Counted from the first letter of the stretch, positions 37,838 through 50,623 are shown. The stretch: 64,000 bases of DNA from Paramecium octaurelia (GCA_905182995.1 CAJJDP010000037.1:253369-317368), one strand, 5' to 3'. Made by a program: numbers and translations. Notes: a model not told the origin generated them from the sequence alone.

Positions 37838-39913
37838 ATGAATATACTCGAATAAGCAAGATAGTAAGTTTCTTTTGATGTGGATTCTGTGACTCCATTA
37901 CTATACGGATCTAAAGAATAAGCCGAGTAATTTTTAGCCATATTTAGACATATTAAATAATTCTTGGAGAAATGCAAGAATATTCCAGAGGTACAGACTA
38001 GCCCTGATTATTATAATTGGAATAGAGGAATTCAATTTCTTAGTAAAGGTGATTAGGCTCTTGCTTTCCAAAAATTACTTGATTTCAAATTAGATGAGAT
38101 TCCTCTATATTTAGGTACTATAATTTATTCCGCTACTACCAATTATTATGGTGTATACTTCGGAATGGTTGTACCTGCAATCAAAGTATTGGGAACAGAC
38201 GAATAAATAAATGCGTAATGAATGTTTTTGAAAATTTAGTTGGTACACAGATTGCCTCAATTTAAAAATTGCAGGTTGTTATGCTTAGACTGAATTGGCA
38301 CATGGTTCGGACGTCTAAAGTCTCCAAACAACAGCTACATATGATCAAAAAACAGATGAATTCATAATTCATACACCTTCCGTGGAGGCAGTAAAATGTA
38401 TTATATTAAGAATTATATTAGTCTGGCCAGGAGAATTGGGGTTCTTGGCAAATTGGGCATTAGTGTATGCAAAGTTAATAGTAAATAACAAATCACACGG
38501 AGTGCAAGCCTTCATGGTCCCTATCAGAGACCTTAATACTCATAAGCCATTGCCAGGAATAGAAGTAGGAGACATTGGCCCTAAAATTGGATATACATCT
38601 AAAGACAATGGTTATCTGAAATTTACTCATTGCAGAATACCTAGTTTCAATATGTTGGCCAAGTACATCAAGGTGACAAGAGATGGATAAGTGATTAGAC
38701 AAGGTGATCCTAAGGTCTCTTATTCAGCTATGATGATAATGAGAAAATTAATTATCACTGTCTATCCAAGGACAGCAGCAACATCATTAACAATAGCTAT
38801 CAGATACTCAATTGCTAGACAATAATTTACAAATGATTAAGGCTAAGAGAATTCAGTATTGGAATACTAAACCTAGCAACATAAACTATTACCTTTATTA
38901 GCTAATCTTTATTCAATAATATTTACAGGATTGAAAGTAGGTTAATTGGTTGATCTTAATTTCAGTCAGGTTCAAAAATAAGATTTTTCTTTAATGGCTA
39001 TCTGTCATGCAATCATTTGTGGAACCAAAGCAAATTTTACATATTTTGTTTCAAATTGTGCAGAATGGTGCAGATTATCTTGTGGTGGACATGGTTATGC
39101 CCATTATTCTGGATTACCAGCCATTTATTAGGATAATTGTCCTAATATTACATTGGAAGGTGAAAACTAAATAATGTACTTATAATTAGCTAGATTTTTA
39201 CTAAAATTATATAATCAAGCTAAATAAGCATCAAAGAAAATCAACGAAACATATTTTGGATTATTTAATAGAGTAATTTTGTCACTTTATTATATTTTAG
39301 CTTTAAGCCATCTCAGATTATAGATGCACTTAATTTACTAGGGAATAAATTCTGTAATTATTAGAATCCAATGTTATCCATTCAATTCAAATAACAAATG
39401 ATAAAATGATGGCTCACATTAATAATGGATTAGATCCTAAATCAGTGTGGGATTACAAAATCGGAACTGATCTTTGGAGTTCTGCCAATAATTTCATAGA
39501 ATATTATAAATATCTTAGTTTCTTATAAACTATTGAATAGGCTGATAATAACAACACAAAAAGAGTGTTGAGAGATTTAGCTGATCTTTTTGCCGCTAGC
39601 ATTTTATTAGAAGGATCAAGCGTGTTAATAGAAACAGGTGTTATTAATGTGGAATCTATCAAATTAATAAGAGAGTTTTATACCTAACAATTGACAATCA
39701 TTAAGCCTGAAGTATTTTCTCAATTATATCTAGGCTATTGGCTTAGTTGAGGCCTTTAGGTATAATGATGCCTCTTTGAGAAGCACCATTGGCTGCTCTG
39801 ATGGATAGCCATATGAAAAAACATATCATTCAGCTATTAATGAGAATACATTAAACAAAACTGACTTCAAACCAATTGTCAATCAGCTCAAAAATATCAA
39901 AGCCAGATTGTGA
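37838..39913 (+). CDS. Peroxisomal acyl-CoA oxidase
   Basis: FAD enzyme that carries out the first step of peroxisomal fatty acid beta-oxidation, turning acyl-CoA into trans-2-enoyl-CoA and making H2O2. The protein is 658 residues, the usual length. Family blocks: CYAQTELAHGSDVQSLQTTA, FWPGELGFLANWALVYAKL, the VPIRDLNTHKPLPGIEVGDIG segment, DNGYLKFTHCRIP, and the C-terminal half with CGGHGYAHYSGLPAIYQDN. The last residues are KARL; Ala-Arg-Leu fits a peroxisomal PTS1 signal. Introns: 38215-38239 (25 nt), 38398-38421 (24), 39273-39300 (28) and 39712-39733 (22), all needed for the conserved text. The catalytic Glu region (around residue 430, GHGY...EGENQIM) is intact. Paralogues are common in ciliates, so the exact isoform cannot be given. 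Confidence 0.95.
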
Positions 39914-40049
39914 AAATATCAATAAATAACAAATGTTAACATTAAAATATTTTTATAAATCTAAAATCTTTTTATTAATTCTAAATTTCTATTCCTTAAC
40001 GGAATTAATCTGTTTTATTTAAAATTAAAAAATATTTACAAAATTTAAG

Positions 40050-41531
40050 TCATAATTGATTATGAAGATTTTAAAGAATTTAATAAAACGTTTTGCCCAA
40101 ATGATTTATCCATTCCATCTATTGTTGAAATAATTATTCAAATTATGATCTATCATGCAATCCTAAAATCAAATTCTCTCCTTCATCTATTTTATCATCA
40201 TCTAAAAGGTAGGCTTTTAGCTTCTCATCAAGAACTATTTTTCTCTAATAAAGTTGCACATTTATTTATTTAACAAATTTCATATCTTCAAAAAAGTCTA
40301 TATACAAAATTTGAATGAAACTAGCAATAATTGTTACAAAAAATTTGCATAATTTTTCATGAGTATCATTTTTATACTTTAGTGAATTAAAGGTCTTCAA
40401 CATGTACTAAATGATTAATCGAAAAAATAAATATTCTGAAATAATTAACATTTCTTATTGATTTGATAATTTTAGAGTGTTCTTCACATAAAAATTTGTT
40501 CTCTTTGCTACAAATAACGATACTTTTGGATTTTATGATTAAAATAATGATAAGTACATTAGATCTATGATTAATGATGGGAGAAGTTTATCTCTTGTCA
40601 TGTATTCTAGACGATCAAAGAAATTGTATGTTATTTGTATTATTAATTCTTATCTGTATATAATGTTTTCATCTTTATTGGCATTGTAATTTGGAGTATC
40701 ACAATGAGCATAAAATTGTTCACTATTGAGAATTTAAATGACTTCTTCCAAAAGATCATTGACCCATGTAGAAAGTAGATTCCTGATGTTGTCTTCAGGG
40801 ATTGCCAACAATTTCTGTTTGGCTATTTCAAATTTCTCCTTTAACCTTTTTAACTTTAGTCTATTTTCTTTGAGTTTCATTCTTTATTTCCACAATAACC
40901 TAATGCATGCCAACACAACAATCAAATACTTCTTTAATCTTTTCCTTTTCTTTAAACTTTTTTAGGTTTTATGAGATTGTCGGTTGGAGTGATGCTTTGG
41001 ATTTTGATTTTCAAAATTATCAGATATTTGAAATTCAATTGCTTCATTTTTATTTGGAATTTTGTCATTGTATCTTTAGGTCTCTTCTTCTTTAGTATCG
41101 CTAGAGGCTATTGATAAGCTTTGTTGTTTTTGGTATTTTTAACTAAAATTTGAACTTTAAGATAACTTGGCCATATTTTATTGAATCGATGGATTTTTTT
41201 TTTTTTTAGAGATTATTTTCAGGGTATTTTCTAAATCAATTTAAATTTTTTAAACTTATTACGACAGAAGTTCATTTTGTAGCTTCAACTACCTATTCTC
41301 AATTTCTATCAATTGCTATTTTAATTGCTAATTCTATGCAGCCATAAATTATTGTAGCCTTTCCTGATGTTCTAAATGAGATCGAGCTAAATGACTTTGT
41401 TTTAATTCGTTTTCAATAGAATTTCGATTATTTGCAATTTAAACACTATAGCTTCTAGGCTGAATTTCTTAGGGTTAGAGCAAATGGGAACGATGATTTT
41501 ATCCTAGAAACAAAGGTTTGTTAGGGTTCAT
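40050..41531 (-). CDS. Hypothetical protein, paralogue A of a tandem pair
   Basis: An intronless frame of 493 residues starting MNPNKPLFLGQNHRSHLLQ. Residues 30-115 form a Gln/Glu-rich coiled coil ending in a lysine run coded by 14 consecutive A. A basic, then hydrophobic helix follows (LKKYLIVVLACIRLLWKQ), and the C-terminal 300 residues are helical, with SLFVAKRTNFYVKNTLKL and LILGLHDRSQFEQLF. The same order and several motifs recur in the neighbouring gene at 41779-43232, so the two are tandem duplicates that have diverged strongly. No known domain. The poly-A run makes the N-terminal start dependent on exact sequence there; if the run were off by one, the start would be the in-frame Met at 41174. 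Confidence 0.7.
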
Positions 41532-41778
41532 ATTAAAATCCAGAATCCTTTTTTATAATTAGAGCATCGAATATTTATAAAATATAATATTGAGTAGAAT
41601 TATATTGCAATAATTTCAATAAAGGGGAGTCGCAATAAAAATAATATTAAGACTTGAAACCTATCTACATTCATAAATCAATTAATCATAAATTTAGTAT
41701 GCAATCCAGATATAATATTGAATTATTAATTGATTTTGATCAGTAATAGTTTATACGAGATGAAAATAATAAGATCAG

Positions 41779-43232
41779 TCAAAAAATCACTACTTGAGAA
41801 CCCAAATTATGGATAAATTATTTGAATAGTAATTCTAGTTATTAGTTCTGTTTCACTCTTTATTAAAGTACTAGTTAAATATATTATTCATGTTTCAATC
41901 CTAAAATCATACTTTCCAATTTGCTTTTCTCCTTTGTATCCAACAAGTATAAATGTTAATCTTAATCAGGAGTAATGTGTATCAATCTTGTGTATATTTG
42001 ATCTTCTTAAATATTCTAATTTATCAAAGGCATATCTTAGAAGGCTCTTATGTAGAATAGGTTCAGGATGCTTACCAATTTTATTATTTATATCTTGCAA
42101 TTAAGATTATGATTAAATGATTGATATTTCAAATTATTCGTTAATTCAAATAATTGTATCACTATTCCGTTAAATAAAATATATTCAGAGCATAATAATT
42201 AGAGTTCCAAATTACTGAATGGTTTTTTATAAAAATGAGTTCTTTATGCCACAAACAACTATACAAATTAATTATTTTCCTTGTATATAGATTTTGACAT
42301 GGCATATATTATCTCTTTTGGTATGTTGCCTTTTCTTGTAATTAGTTCTAAATTTTAAAATAAAAATTTTGCAAAGTTTAAAGTCCAAAGTGATTCTGAA
42401 TCCTGAATTTCTCTCTAATCAAAGATCTTTTCAGAAAAAATTTTAGGAAATGCATTTTGTAGATAGAAAAATATCTTTTAGAAGGAGGGTTCTATCCATT
42501 ACTTAAAAGATTTTGATAATGATTCATTTATATTTCTATCAAATTTAAAAGTTTTCTTGAGATTCAAAGCTAATTTTAATTTATTATTCATTAGAATTCT
42601 TTTTGGACTTGTACTAGGTAAAATGTGATAGAACAATAAAATAAATTTCCCAATTACTTTACTAATAACTTTAAATTTTCTTATTCCTACTTTTTACGTT
42701 TTTGTCTACTTAATTTTTGGAAGAATTAATTTGAAATTTAAGGAATAATTCAATGAATTTGGTTAACTGTTTTTAATAGGCTAAGAAAAGATTGTCGAAT
42801 AGTTAGCAATACAATCAGATTTCTACTCTACCTCTTCATTAAAATTTTTCTTATTTGGAGAAGACTGCCTATTTGTAGATTTATTTTTTGAGCTCTAACT
42901 TTATTGTTAATAATTCTCTTTATAGATAAAATTTGTACATCTTTTTGCTCATCTTTACGACCATTGAGATTGTTGATATATGAATTTAAAGGAACAATTT
43001 TATTTTTTTAATGTAATTGAGATTTTGTTGTACTTATTTAATCGTGATCATATTCTTAATTCTAATCTAATATAGATTTATATTAAAAATGATTTTATCT
43101 TCTATTTGATGTTTTTAATTTTGTTTATTATGGTTCCTTTGTTCTTGATGTATCAATTGATTTATTCCATGAGTCAAAAATGTAATCAAAATAGCTAGAT
43201 TACTTTATTCCTTGATGGTTGGAACTCTGCAT
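41779..43232 (-). CDS. Hypothetical protein, paralogue B of a tandem pair
   Basis: A protein of 469 residues starting MQSSNHQGIKQSSYFDYIF. It needs one intron, 42895-42938, which at 44 nt is longer than most here; with it, the spliced length is exact. The C-terminal half parallels the gene at 40050-41531: FVQLFVAQRTHFYKKP against SLFVAKRTNFYVKN, LLCSEYILFNGIVIQL against ISEYLFFRLIIQYM, and ESMILGLKHEQY against ENLILGLHDRSQF, in the same order and spacing. A basic-hydrophobic segment in the middle (VISKVIGKFILLFYHIL) matches the other copy in place. The N-terminal third has lost detectable similarity. No domain recognised; a lineage-specific family is likely. Confidence 0.65.
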
Positions 43233-44061
43233 TCACAATATACAAAAAAAAAATTATTAAATATATTAAATTTATTAATACTAGAATTATCTAAATAGGT
43301 AACTGTTTATAGAATATAATAATATCAAATATAATCCATAATAGGTATATACCATCTAAAATTATGCCACTTCAAAAATAAAACTTAGTCAGTTGACATC
43401 ATAAAAATTACAATAGTAGATCTACATGGAATATTTCTGATAATTAAAGTTAACTACTTTTATAATAAGGCGTTATACTATGTGCACATTTACCTATTTT
43501 TTAGTTAAATTAAAGGTTATAAAAATGAAAATATTTTTCTTATTTATTTTTGATTATCTATTAATACTAGTTTAAAAATTGAATAACATTACATATTCTA
43601 TATTTAAAATTACTATTAAAATTGCTGAGTTCAAATTGACTTTTTTAGTATAACTTGATTTATATGACAATTTTGCTTTATATTTTCCAATTTTAACATA
43701 AATTATTCTGTAAAACTTATTATTTAACTTTAAATTCAGAAATAAATATTATCAATTAATATAATTTTTTCAAAAATGCTCTTATTCTGTTTCATTTTTT
43801 TATTTTGAATTAAATTCTTTATTTTTTCGTTAGTTTATAAATGATAAAATAAATAAAATAGTGTTTAAAATCTTAATAAGATATAGCACTAATTTTAATA
43901 TCAAATTAGTCAAACATAATTTACTGAATGAAAATATGATTATTTACATTTAAAAGAGAGTCATCAACATCATAAAATCCAAAAGGGAACTAGAAATCTA
44001 AAAAATCCAAAAATAATATAATCACACAAGTGTATATAAATAAAAGATAAATCACCTAAGT
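43233..44061. other. AT-rich gap of 0.8 kb, no gene seen
   Basis: Upstream of paralogue B and downstream of the next minus-strand gene. Only short frames without start codons or recognisable text. Confidence 0.45.
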
Positions 44062-44750
44062 TCAAATTAGTTTCCATGAGTTCTAAAAGAAATCTATTAA
44101 AATAGTAAATGCATTATTACATTTTAGTTCGCTTTCTTTTTATGCAATATTTCTGGCCGACACAGGATTTTTTACTAAAGGAGAACTCAGAAAATTATTT
44201 GCAATCTGATCAAGACTAACTTTTTTTTAAGTAAAATAATTGTTTGACAATGACGGTTATTGGTAGGGTTTATTTTTCTATTAAAATTAATTGGATAGTT
44301 GATTATTCTCTTTTTTATTGAAATTTAACGATTTCATATTGGATTCAAGGTCTTGCTATATTTATGCTTTTTTAGATTTAATTTATAAATCTTCTTTATT
44401 CTTAAGAATTGGTGAGAATTGCGAATTCATTAATTGATGCTTAGAATTCAAAACAGTTTTAGGTTGATTAAAATTGAAGTTTCCTTTCTATGGAGACAAA
44501 GATTATTATATGTTGATGACCTTTTCTTTGAGTTCTGCCATTCCATCTCTTAGTTTTTGCTATTTGCAAGAGCCTAAAAATAATGAAAATTTGAATAATA
44601 ACTTGCAATTAGTTTTATAGTTTCAATTGAGATGTCTTAAGTTTTAGTTTTCATAGATGAAATTCCAATGATTATGAGGTATTTAAATAGTTTTTAAGTT
44701 GGTTTGAGTTCATAATCTAGCATAAACTGATTTAGTTCTTTTATGTTCAT
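44062..44750 (-). CDS. Hypothetical protein of 219 residues
   Basis: Starts MNIKELNQFMLDYELKPTQ; one 29-nt intron (44574-44602) joins TIKLIAS to SCKQQKLRDGMAELKEK. The first 80 residues look helical, with a short coiled segment; the rest is Asn/Gln/Lys-rich and probably disordered. A second in-frame 27-nt intron near 44100-44126 is possible. No domain recognised. Its start faces that of the kinase gene across a 370-bp spacer. Confidence 0.6.
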
Positions 44751-45121
44751 TGCTTAATAATTTGTTATAAATTATAGCATAGGAAATTCAGAATTAAAAA
44801 ATCAACTGTAGAAAAGATATATCGGACTCATAGAGAATTTTAAATGATGAAGAAATTGGGCGATTTAGAATTAGGAAAGGAGAGAATAATTGATCAGAAT
44901 TAAAATATATGAAGGTTAAGAATAAATGGGATTCTCAGAAGAGTATAATTGATTTAGGAATTAAGAAGAATTGAAAAACGATCTAAGATGCAGTTAAACT
45001 TATTTTATAATATTGGGAGATATCAGAATATTAGTTGAATTAAAAAGATATATGATTGAATATTTATAGATGAAATCATAAGACAAGATTGATGATAATA
45101 TTAATAATATAATTTTAAGCA
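44751..45121. other. Divergent promoter spacer
   Basis: Separates the divergently transcribed hypothetical gene and the MORN-SAM kinase gene. AT-rich; no gene or RNA seen. Confidence 0.45.
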
Positions 45122-47433
45122 ATGAAATTATTTGGTTTTTTGTAGAGACAAACAAGTAATGAACATCATATTATTTACTCAAATAATGATGAATATCATG
45201 GTATTTTCTTTGTTAAATTTCAAAAGGTGAGATGAAGGACAACATGAAGCATGGCAAAGGAACTTATAAGTTTGCTAATGGCAACCGTTATGAAGGGGAA
45301 TGGCTATTCAATCAAAAACATGGAACTGGAAAATATTTTTATAATAGTGGAGAATTATACATAGGACAGTGGTAACATAACAAGAAAAATGGACATGGAC
45401 AACATTTTGGAGTTTATGGTGATAGATATGTTGGACAATGGGTGAATAATTGTAAACATGGGAGAGGAACAATCTATTATGCTGAGAACTCAATTTATTC
45501 AGGTATTTATATTCAAGTATGAGTCTAGGTGAATTTTAAGATAATAAGAAGCATGGTCCAGGCTATTTTTACAATTCAAGTACGAGAGAGCTGACTTATT
45601 AATTATATGATAATGATAAATTAAAAGAGTAAAAAGTAGTTGATTAAGTTCCTTGCGAATTTGAAAATGTGTTTTCTGCTGTTTTAGTGAAAGATAATTA
45701 AATAATACATCCTCAACCATTACCCAATACTTAAGTCGAGGAAACACACTAAATCTAGCAGGAGGCACATGGATTCGACACCTTATAGGCAATGAATGAG
45801 ACAGTGACAGTCAAAGGGAAAAAGAAAAGTATTTAAATCTTATATTATATTTTAATTTAATAGTGTAGGATTGGAATATAGAGGAGGTTTGTATTTGGTT
45901 GGATTGTTTAGGATTATCATAATATAAGGAAAATTTTATCAAAAATCACATGATCGGAGACACTTTACATGATCTAACAGATGTAGAATTGAAAGAAGAG
46001 TTGGGCATTGAGATATTAGGACATAGAAAACTCATACTCCAGTAAATAAATATGCATAAGAAATATTATATCAAAAAAATGGCAGGATAACTCCATAGAG
46101 CTGATAGTGAGAACTCAGCTGATTAATCTTCAAAATATGATCAATTATATTCCATTATCCAGAAGATTGAACCGGCAGTTGAAAGTCCTGGGATAGAAGT
46201 GCTCAAATAGAAGAAATCAAGACGTAAACGGTCATCGGGTTCTGATGATAAGTAGATTTCACCTGAATAAATAGAATAGCAATAGGAGACTGCTAAGTTC
46301 TCACCCAAACAAGGAAATTAGGGATAGAGCTTACAAGTAGAATCTAAATAGGTTGTAAGCAATTTTAATATTAATAATGCAACTGGTTCAGAATCCTCTG
46401 ATGAGAGTTCTTCCAGTTCTAATGAAAAATAATAGGAGTTGCAATTGGAAACGAATCAATCTAGTTCACCTAGCAAGCATTGCATACTCTCAGAGAAGAA
46501 CTTGTAATAAAAGCATTAGGAGAAACTAATGAGTTTGTTATAGGATTTAGGAATCAATGAGAAACTCTTAATTAATTATTAGGAAATTAAGCAAGGACCT
46601 TAGATTGGAAAAGGGAGTTATGGAATTGTTTTCAAAGGAAATTGGCTTGGCTAAGATGTAGCCATAAAGTCTTATTGCAAAAAGAAAGAACAGCAAAAAC
46701 ATAAATAATTAATGGCTGATTTTCTTAAGGAAGTTTAAGTTATCTCTAATTTGAGGCATCCCAATATAGTTCTGTATATGGGTGTTTGTATTAAGAGGCA
46801 TAATTTTTACTTAATTACTGAGTAATTAACGATTTAATTTTTAGATATATGGAAAATGGGAGTTTATATGATCATATTCATAAAAAGAAAACTAAAAATC
46901 TTAATTTTATTTAAATAATTGAAGATATCACTTTAGGAATGAATAATCTTCATGGCAGAAGAATAATGCATTGTGATTTGAAATCTTCCAACGTCCTCAT
47001 CGATTAGAATTGGAATGTCAAACTATGTGATTTTGGACTGTCGAGGATTAAGAGCAAGAAAACTAAAAGTATGATTGGAACACCCCATTGGATGGCACCT
47101 GAAATCATGAGAGGAGAACCTTATACTGAGAAATCTGATGTGTATTCATTTGGTATGATTCTATGGGAAATTATTACTGGTAAAATACCTTATGAGAATC
47201 TGTCTATCACTTAAATTATTGGAACAGTTGGATGGGGACATACTTAAGTTGAGATCCCTCAATTCAGTAATCCACCTATTTTGGCCATTCTAGCAAAGGA
47301 TTGTCTTAAAAGAGAACCTTCCTAAAGACCAACATTTGCTAAAATACTAGAGAAAATACAAGAGAGTCAAAAGCAGGAATGTAAAAACAAAGAAAAAGCT
47401 AAGAAATTTTTAATTGATTTTTTATCTAATTGA
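45122..47433 (+). CDS. MORN-SAM-protein kinase (TKL/MAP3K-like) fusion protein
   Basis: Signalling kinase of 733 residues with three modules. Residues about 25-130: MORN repeats of the type YEGEWLFNQKHGTGKYFY, YIGQWQHNKKNGHGQHFG, YVGQWVNNCKHGRGTIYY, which bind membranes or scaffold proteins. Residues about 215-280: a SAM domain (DWNIEEVCIWLDCLGLSQY ... LTDVELKEELGIEILGHRKL). Residues about 460-725: a kinase domain with GKGSYGIVFKG, AIKSYCKK, HCDLKSSNVLID, DFGLS, GTPHWMAPEIM and DVYSFGMILWE, the style of tyrosine-kinase-like Ser/Thr kinases. HCDLKSSN in place of HRDLKxxN keeps the catalytic Asp. A Ser-rich linker separates SAM from kinase. Introns: 45201-45226, 45503-45528 (26 nt each), 45829-45863 (35), 46822-46844 (23). 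All catalytic residues are present. DRC1 follows 30 bp downstream. Confidence 0.93.
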
Positions 47434-47463
47434 CATTAATATATAAATATATTTATATAACTG

Positions 47464-49471
47464 ATGGATTCGAAAAAATAAGCTAAGGGATCAGAATAAG
47501 TTTAAAAGAGTCGAGGCAATATTGACATGTTGATTCGTACAAAAAAAGAAGAACTATATACAATCAAATAGAAAAATGATTAAAAATAAAAGGAAACAAG
47601 AGCACAAGAAGAATTCAAAAGGGCTGAAAGGGCAAATAAAATAGAAGATGAAAGCAAAAAGGCCAATTCAAAAAATGCTGAATTGGAACAGGAATGGTGC
47701 AATCTATAAGAGAAAGATGAATGTGAAGAACTTAATAAATTGATAAACTAATAGAAAGATAAATTTGCATAAATAATGCATGCTAAAGATGAATTGATTA
47801 AACAATTTCTAGATGAATTGAATAAGAAGGATGATGATTTTGGTAAAATGATTAAAGAGCAAGCCATTGATATTCAAACATTAATTTAGAAAATGAGATC
47901 TCAATTTTTTTAATTAAGAGAATGCATACATGAGGATCTTGAATCCATTGAAAATGAATATATAGAAGAAGTATAATAATATATAATAATCAAATTAGAG
48001 AGCCAATTTATTGAATAATTATTAAACTGAAATAAGAAATTTATTTGACAAAAGAACGGAAAAGGAAAAATCATTTGTGGATGAAAGAGAAAGAAAAGAG
48101 GAAGAATATACTAAGGACATTGAAAAGTTAAGAATTTAAGGATTGAAATCTTATGCTGAACTCAAAATCTCAATGGAGACAGAAATCTAAAATTTGGAAA
48201 AGTGTTATGAAGATATGAAAGCACTCTACCAATTGAATACTGAAAAATTAGATTATAATCTAAAGGTTTTGAAAGAAAAACAAATCTCGCATACACACAC
48301 TCATGATGATCTAAAAAGAAAGGACTAAAATTTAAACAATAGATTGAGAAGTCTAATCAAAGATTATAATGAATTTGATACCAAATTTAAATAAACAAAT
48401 AAAGAATTAACATAGGAATACAAACGTATTACCAGACAATTTAAAGAGTTACAGAGAAAATTTAAGCATTTCGATAAGGCCGATTAAAAAGCTTATGCTG
48501 ATATACATTCCATGAATGAATTAGAAGTCAGAAAACTCAAGGCGAAGATTCTAAAATGTGACAAAACCATTCACATCTAATAATTAGGTGTAGATTGGGA
48601 AGAACCATAAGATTAAAAAGAAACCTAAGGTATTTCTATTCTATTAATATAAAAAAGAAAAATCACAAATTATGGCTGAAGAGGAAGTTCAATTGCCTTT
48701 AAGTGAAGAAAAATTAGAAGAAATAGTTGAAATCTTAATTGAAGAAGTTGATTTCCTGATTGATGATAAAATGAGAGAAACCTTAGAGAAGGCTGAATAA
48801 TAAGAGATTACTAGTGTTAAATTGGGAGTTATAAAGAAGTGTCTCAATATTGATTCGATAGATGAAATGCTAATTTTCATTGATGAATTAATCAAAAATT
48901 GTGAATTAAAAGTCCAAGAAGAACAACCTCAATAAGAAGCTGTCACTGAAGCTATTAAAAAGGTGTAAATTGAATAACCTTAAACTGTTCCAGATGAAGC
49001 TCCTAAAATTAATTATGAAACCTTTATCATTAACTAAAATAGCATTATCAACTTTTTAATGCATTGGATGAAAACTAATGAATAGAGAAAGAAATAAATT
49101 GAAAAAATGTCATCAAGAAGAGCCGCTAAATAAGAAACTGAAAGATAAAAAAAAGAGCGAATAGCAAAGGAAGGCAAAAAATATTGGGAAAAACTTACTT
49201 AAGTTCTCCCAGAGAAAACCTTTAGAGTTTGGAGGATTCTAGACAAATAGTTGAGCAAATATTACGAATTACTTCTAAAAAGATCTAAATTAGTAGAAGA
49301 AACAGGATAAATCCATAATCATAATGAAGAATTAAAAAATCTACTCAATCAATATTTATAAGTATCTCATTATATTTAAATTAGATTAATCATGAATTAA
49401 AAATACCTCCTACAAGATTTTTAAAGCTAGAATAATAATAAGAGAATGTCAAATTGCAAAACAGCAAATGA
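47464..49471 (+). CDS. DRC1: DRC1, nexin-dynein regulatory complex subunit
   Basis: Coiled-coil scaffold of the nexin-dynein regulatory complex, which links doublet microtubules and controls dynein in motile cilia. The protein is 642 residues. Telling blocks are LEKCYEDMKALYQLNTEKL, YNLKVLKEKQ, QEYKRITRQFKELQRKFKHF and ADIHSMNELEV, followed by KTIHIQQLGVDW, all close to human DRC1 (CCDC164) as I remember it. The C-terminal domain reads KYWEKLTQVLPEKTFRVW, KYYELLLKRSKLVEE, HNEELKNLLNQYL, ending INHELKIPPTRFLKLE. Introns: 47971-47998 (28 nt), 48630-48657 (28), 49362-49384 (23). The middle intron is essential, since otherwise an in-frame TGA would cut off the C-terminal domain. The gene faces the next one tail to tail with 50 bp between stops. 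Confidence 0.94.
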
Positions 49472-49521
49472 AATAGTCAATTAATATAGTAAATATAGAT
49501 AATTTATAATTTTTTTATTTA

Positions 49522-50623
49522 TCAACTTATATATAAGCCTTTTATTGTTTATTTATCTCTAAAAAATAGGTACTCACTTATGAATTCGTCTTTAAAAATA
49601 AACTCAATTGATTAACTCTTCCAAAATTTATAGTTTTCGATAAATTATGCTTGCAATTAGTTGTTCAACTTGAATGCATTAATATAGAGAATTTTTGAAT
49701 CTTATTCATCTTTGCATTTGTAGATCGCACTGATCCAAATATAAAATTCTCCTTTAAATTTCGATAAGTTTATAGATTATTTCTTTTCAGTTTCAATGCT
49801 AACTTATCCATTAAGCAATTCTTTAGATTTCAATGTAAAAAAGTAATCTGAATCAAAGCGAAAATCGCAAAATTTATAAAACTTATCCACTCTATCTTTC
49901 AAAATTAAAATTTGTTAATCTTAAATTTCTATTACAAATTTAACCTTAAATTAAGTAGGCATTTATTTATTCAATTTAATAATCTCATTAGATCCATTAA
50001 AAATGTGGAAGTCCTCATCCACGACTATCAGTATTTCATTAGTATTATGTATTTTTGATATTTATATATTTTACCCTGCTTTACATTACATTTCTTTCCG
50101 TTAGGCTTTAGGATGACTAAGAATTACCAAAATTAATAATTATTCTGATTGGTGTATTTCTATTAATATAATTTGGTCATTAAAAGAAAAAAGTTTAAAT
50201 GTAGATTCACAATCTAATTAATATCTAATTACTAATATGATACTGTTAATAAGGATAATGAGGAATTAGAAAGGAGTTTGTTTGTTCTTTTGGGTTGAAT
50301 TAAGTTAGACTTCTATATCCTTATCTTGAAATTAATGCAACTAAAAATTTGTCATTTGAAACAATGTTGGATAAAATTACTAGTCCTTAACCAATCTAGT
50401 ATGGCTATTCAAATTTGCAGCATCCGTTTTATACTTCAAAATATAACAACAATTAATTGTTTAAAGCAATTGTCGTCGATTCTATTAAGTGAAGTTTAAT
50501 ACTTAATTTTTATTCAATAAATTATTCCCCTAAAATAGCATAGCCATTAGTCAACTAAACTATTTATCGGATTGAATTAAACTCTGATAAGTCCAATTTG
50601 AAAGTGATGAATTTTGTTATCAT
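49522..50623 (-). CDS. Hypothetical beta-rich protein, perhaps propeller-like
   Basis: A 360-residue protein starting MITKFITFKLDLSEFNSIR. One 19-nt intron joins YQQYHI to NCESTFKLF. The text alternates short hydrophobic strands and polar turns (for example LTNGYAILGEQFI, HNTNEILIVVDEDFHIFNG, QDQQILILKDRV), which suggests a beta-propeller or a similar all-beta fold, but no WD signature is clear. No family recognised. Its start is 59 bp downstream of the REI1-like gene stop on the same strand. Confidence 0.6.

Noticed and set aside
43168-43170. ATG at 43170 (minus) as start of paralogue B
   Set aside because: It meets an in-frame TGA after a few codons; the ATG at 43232 opens a frame that splices exactly into the conserved part.
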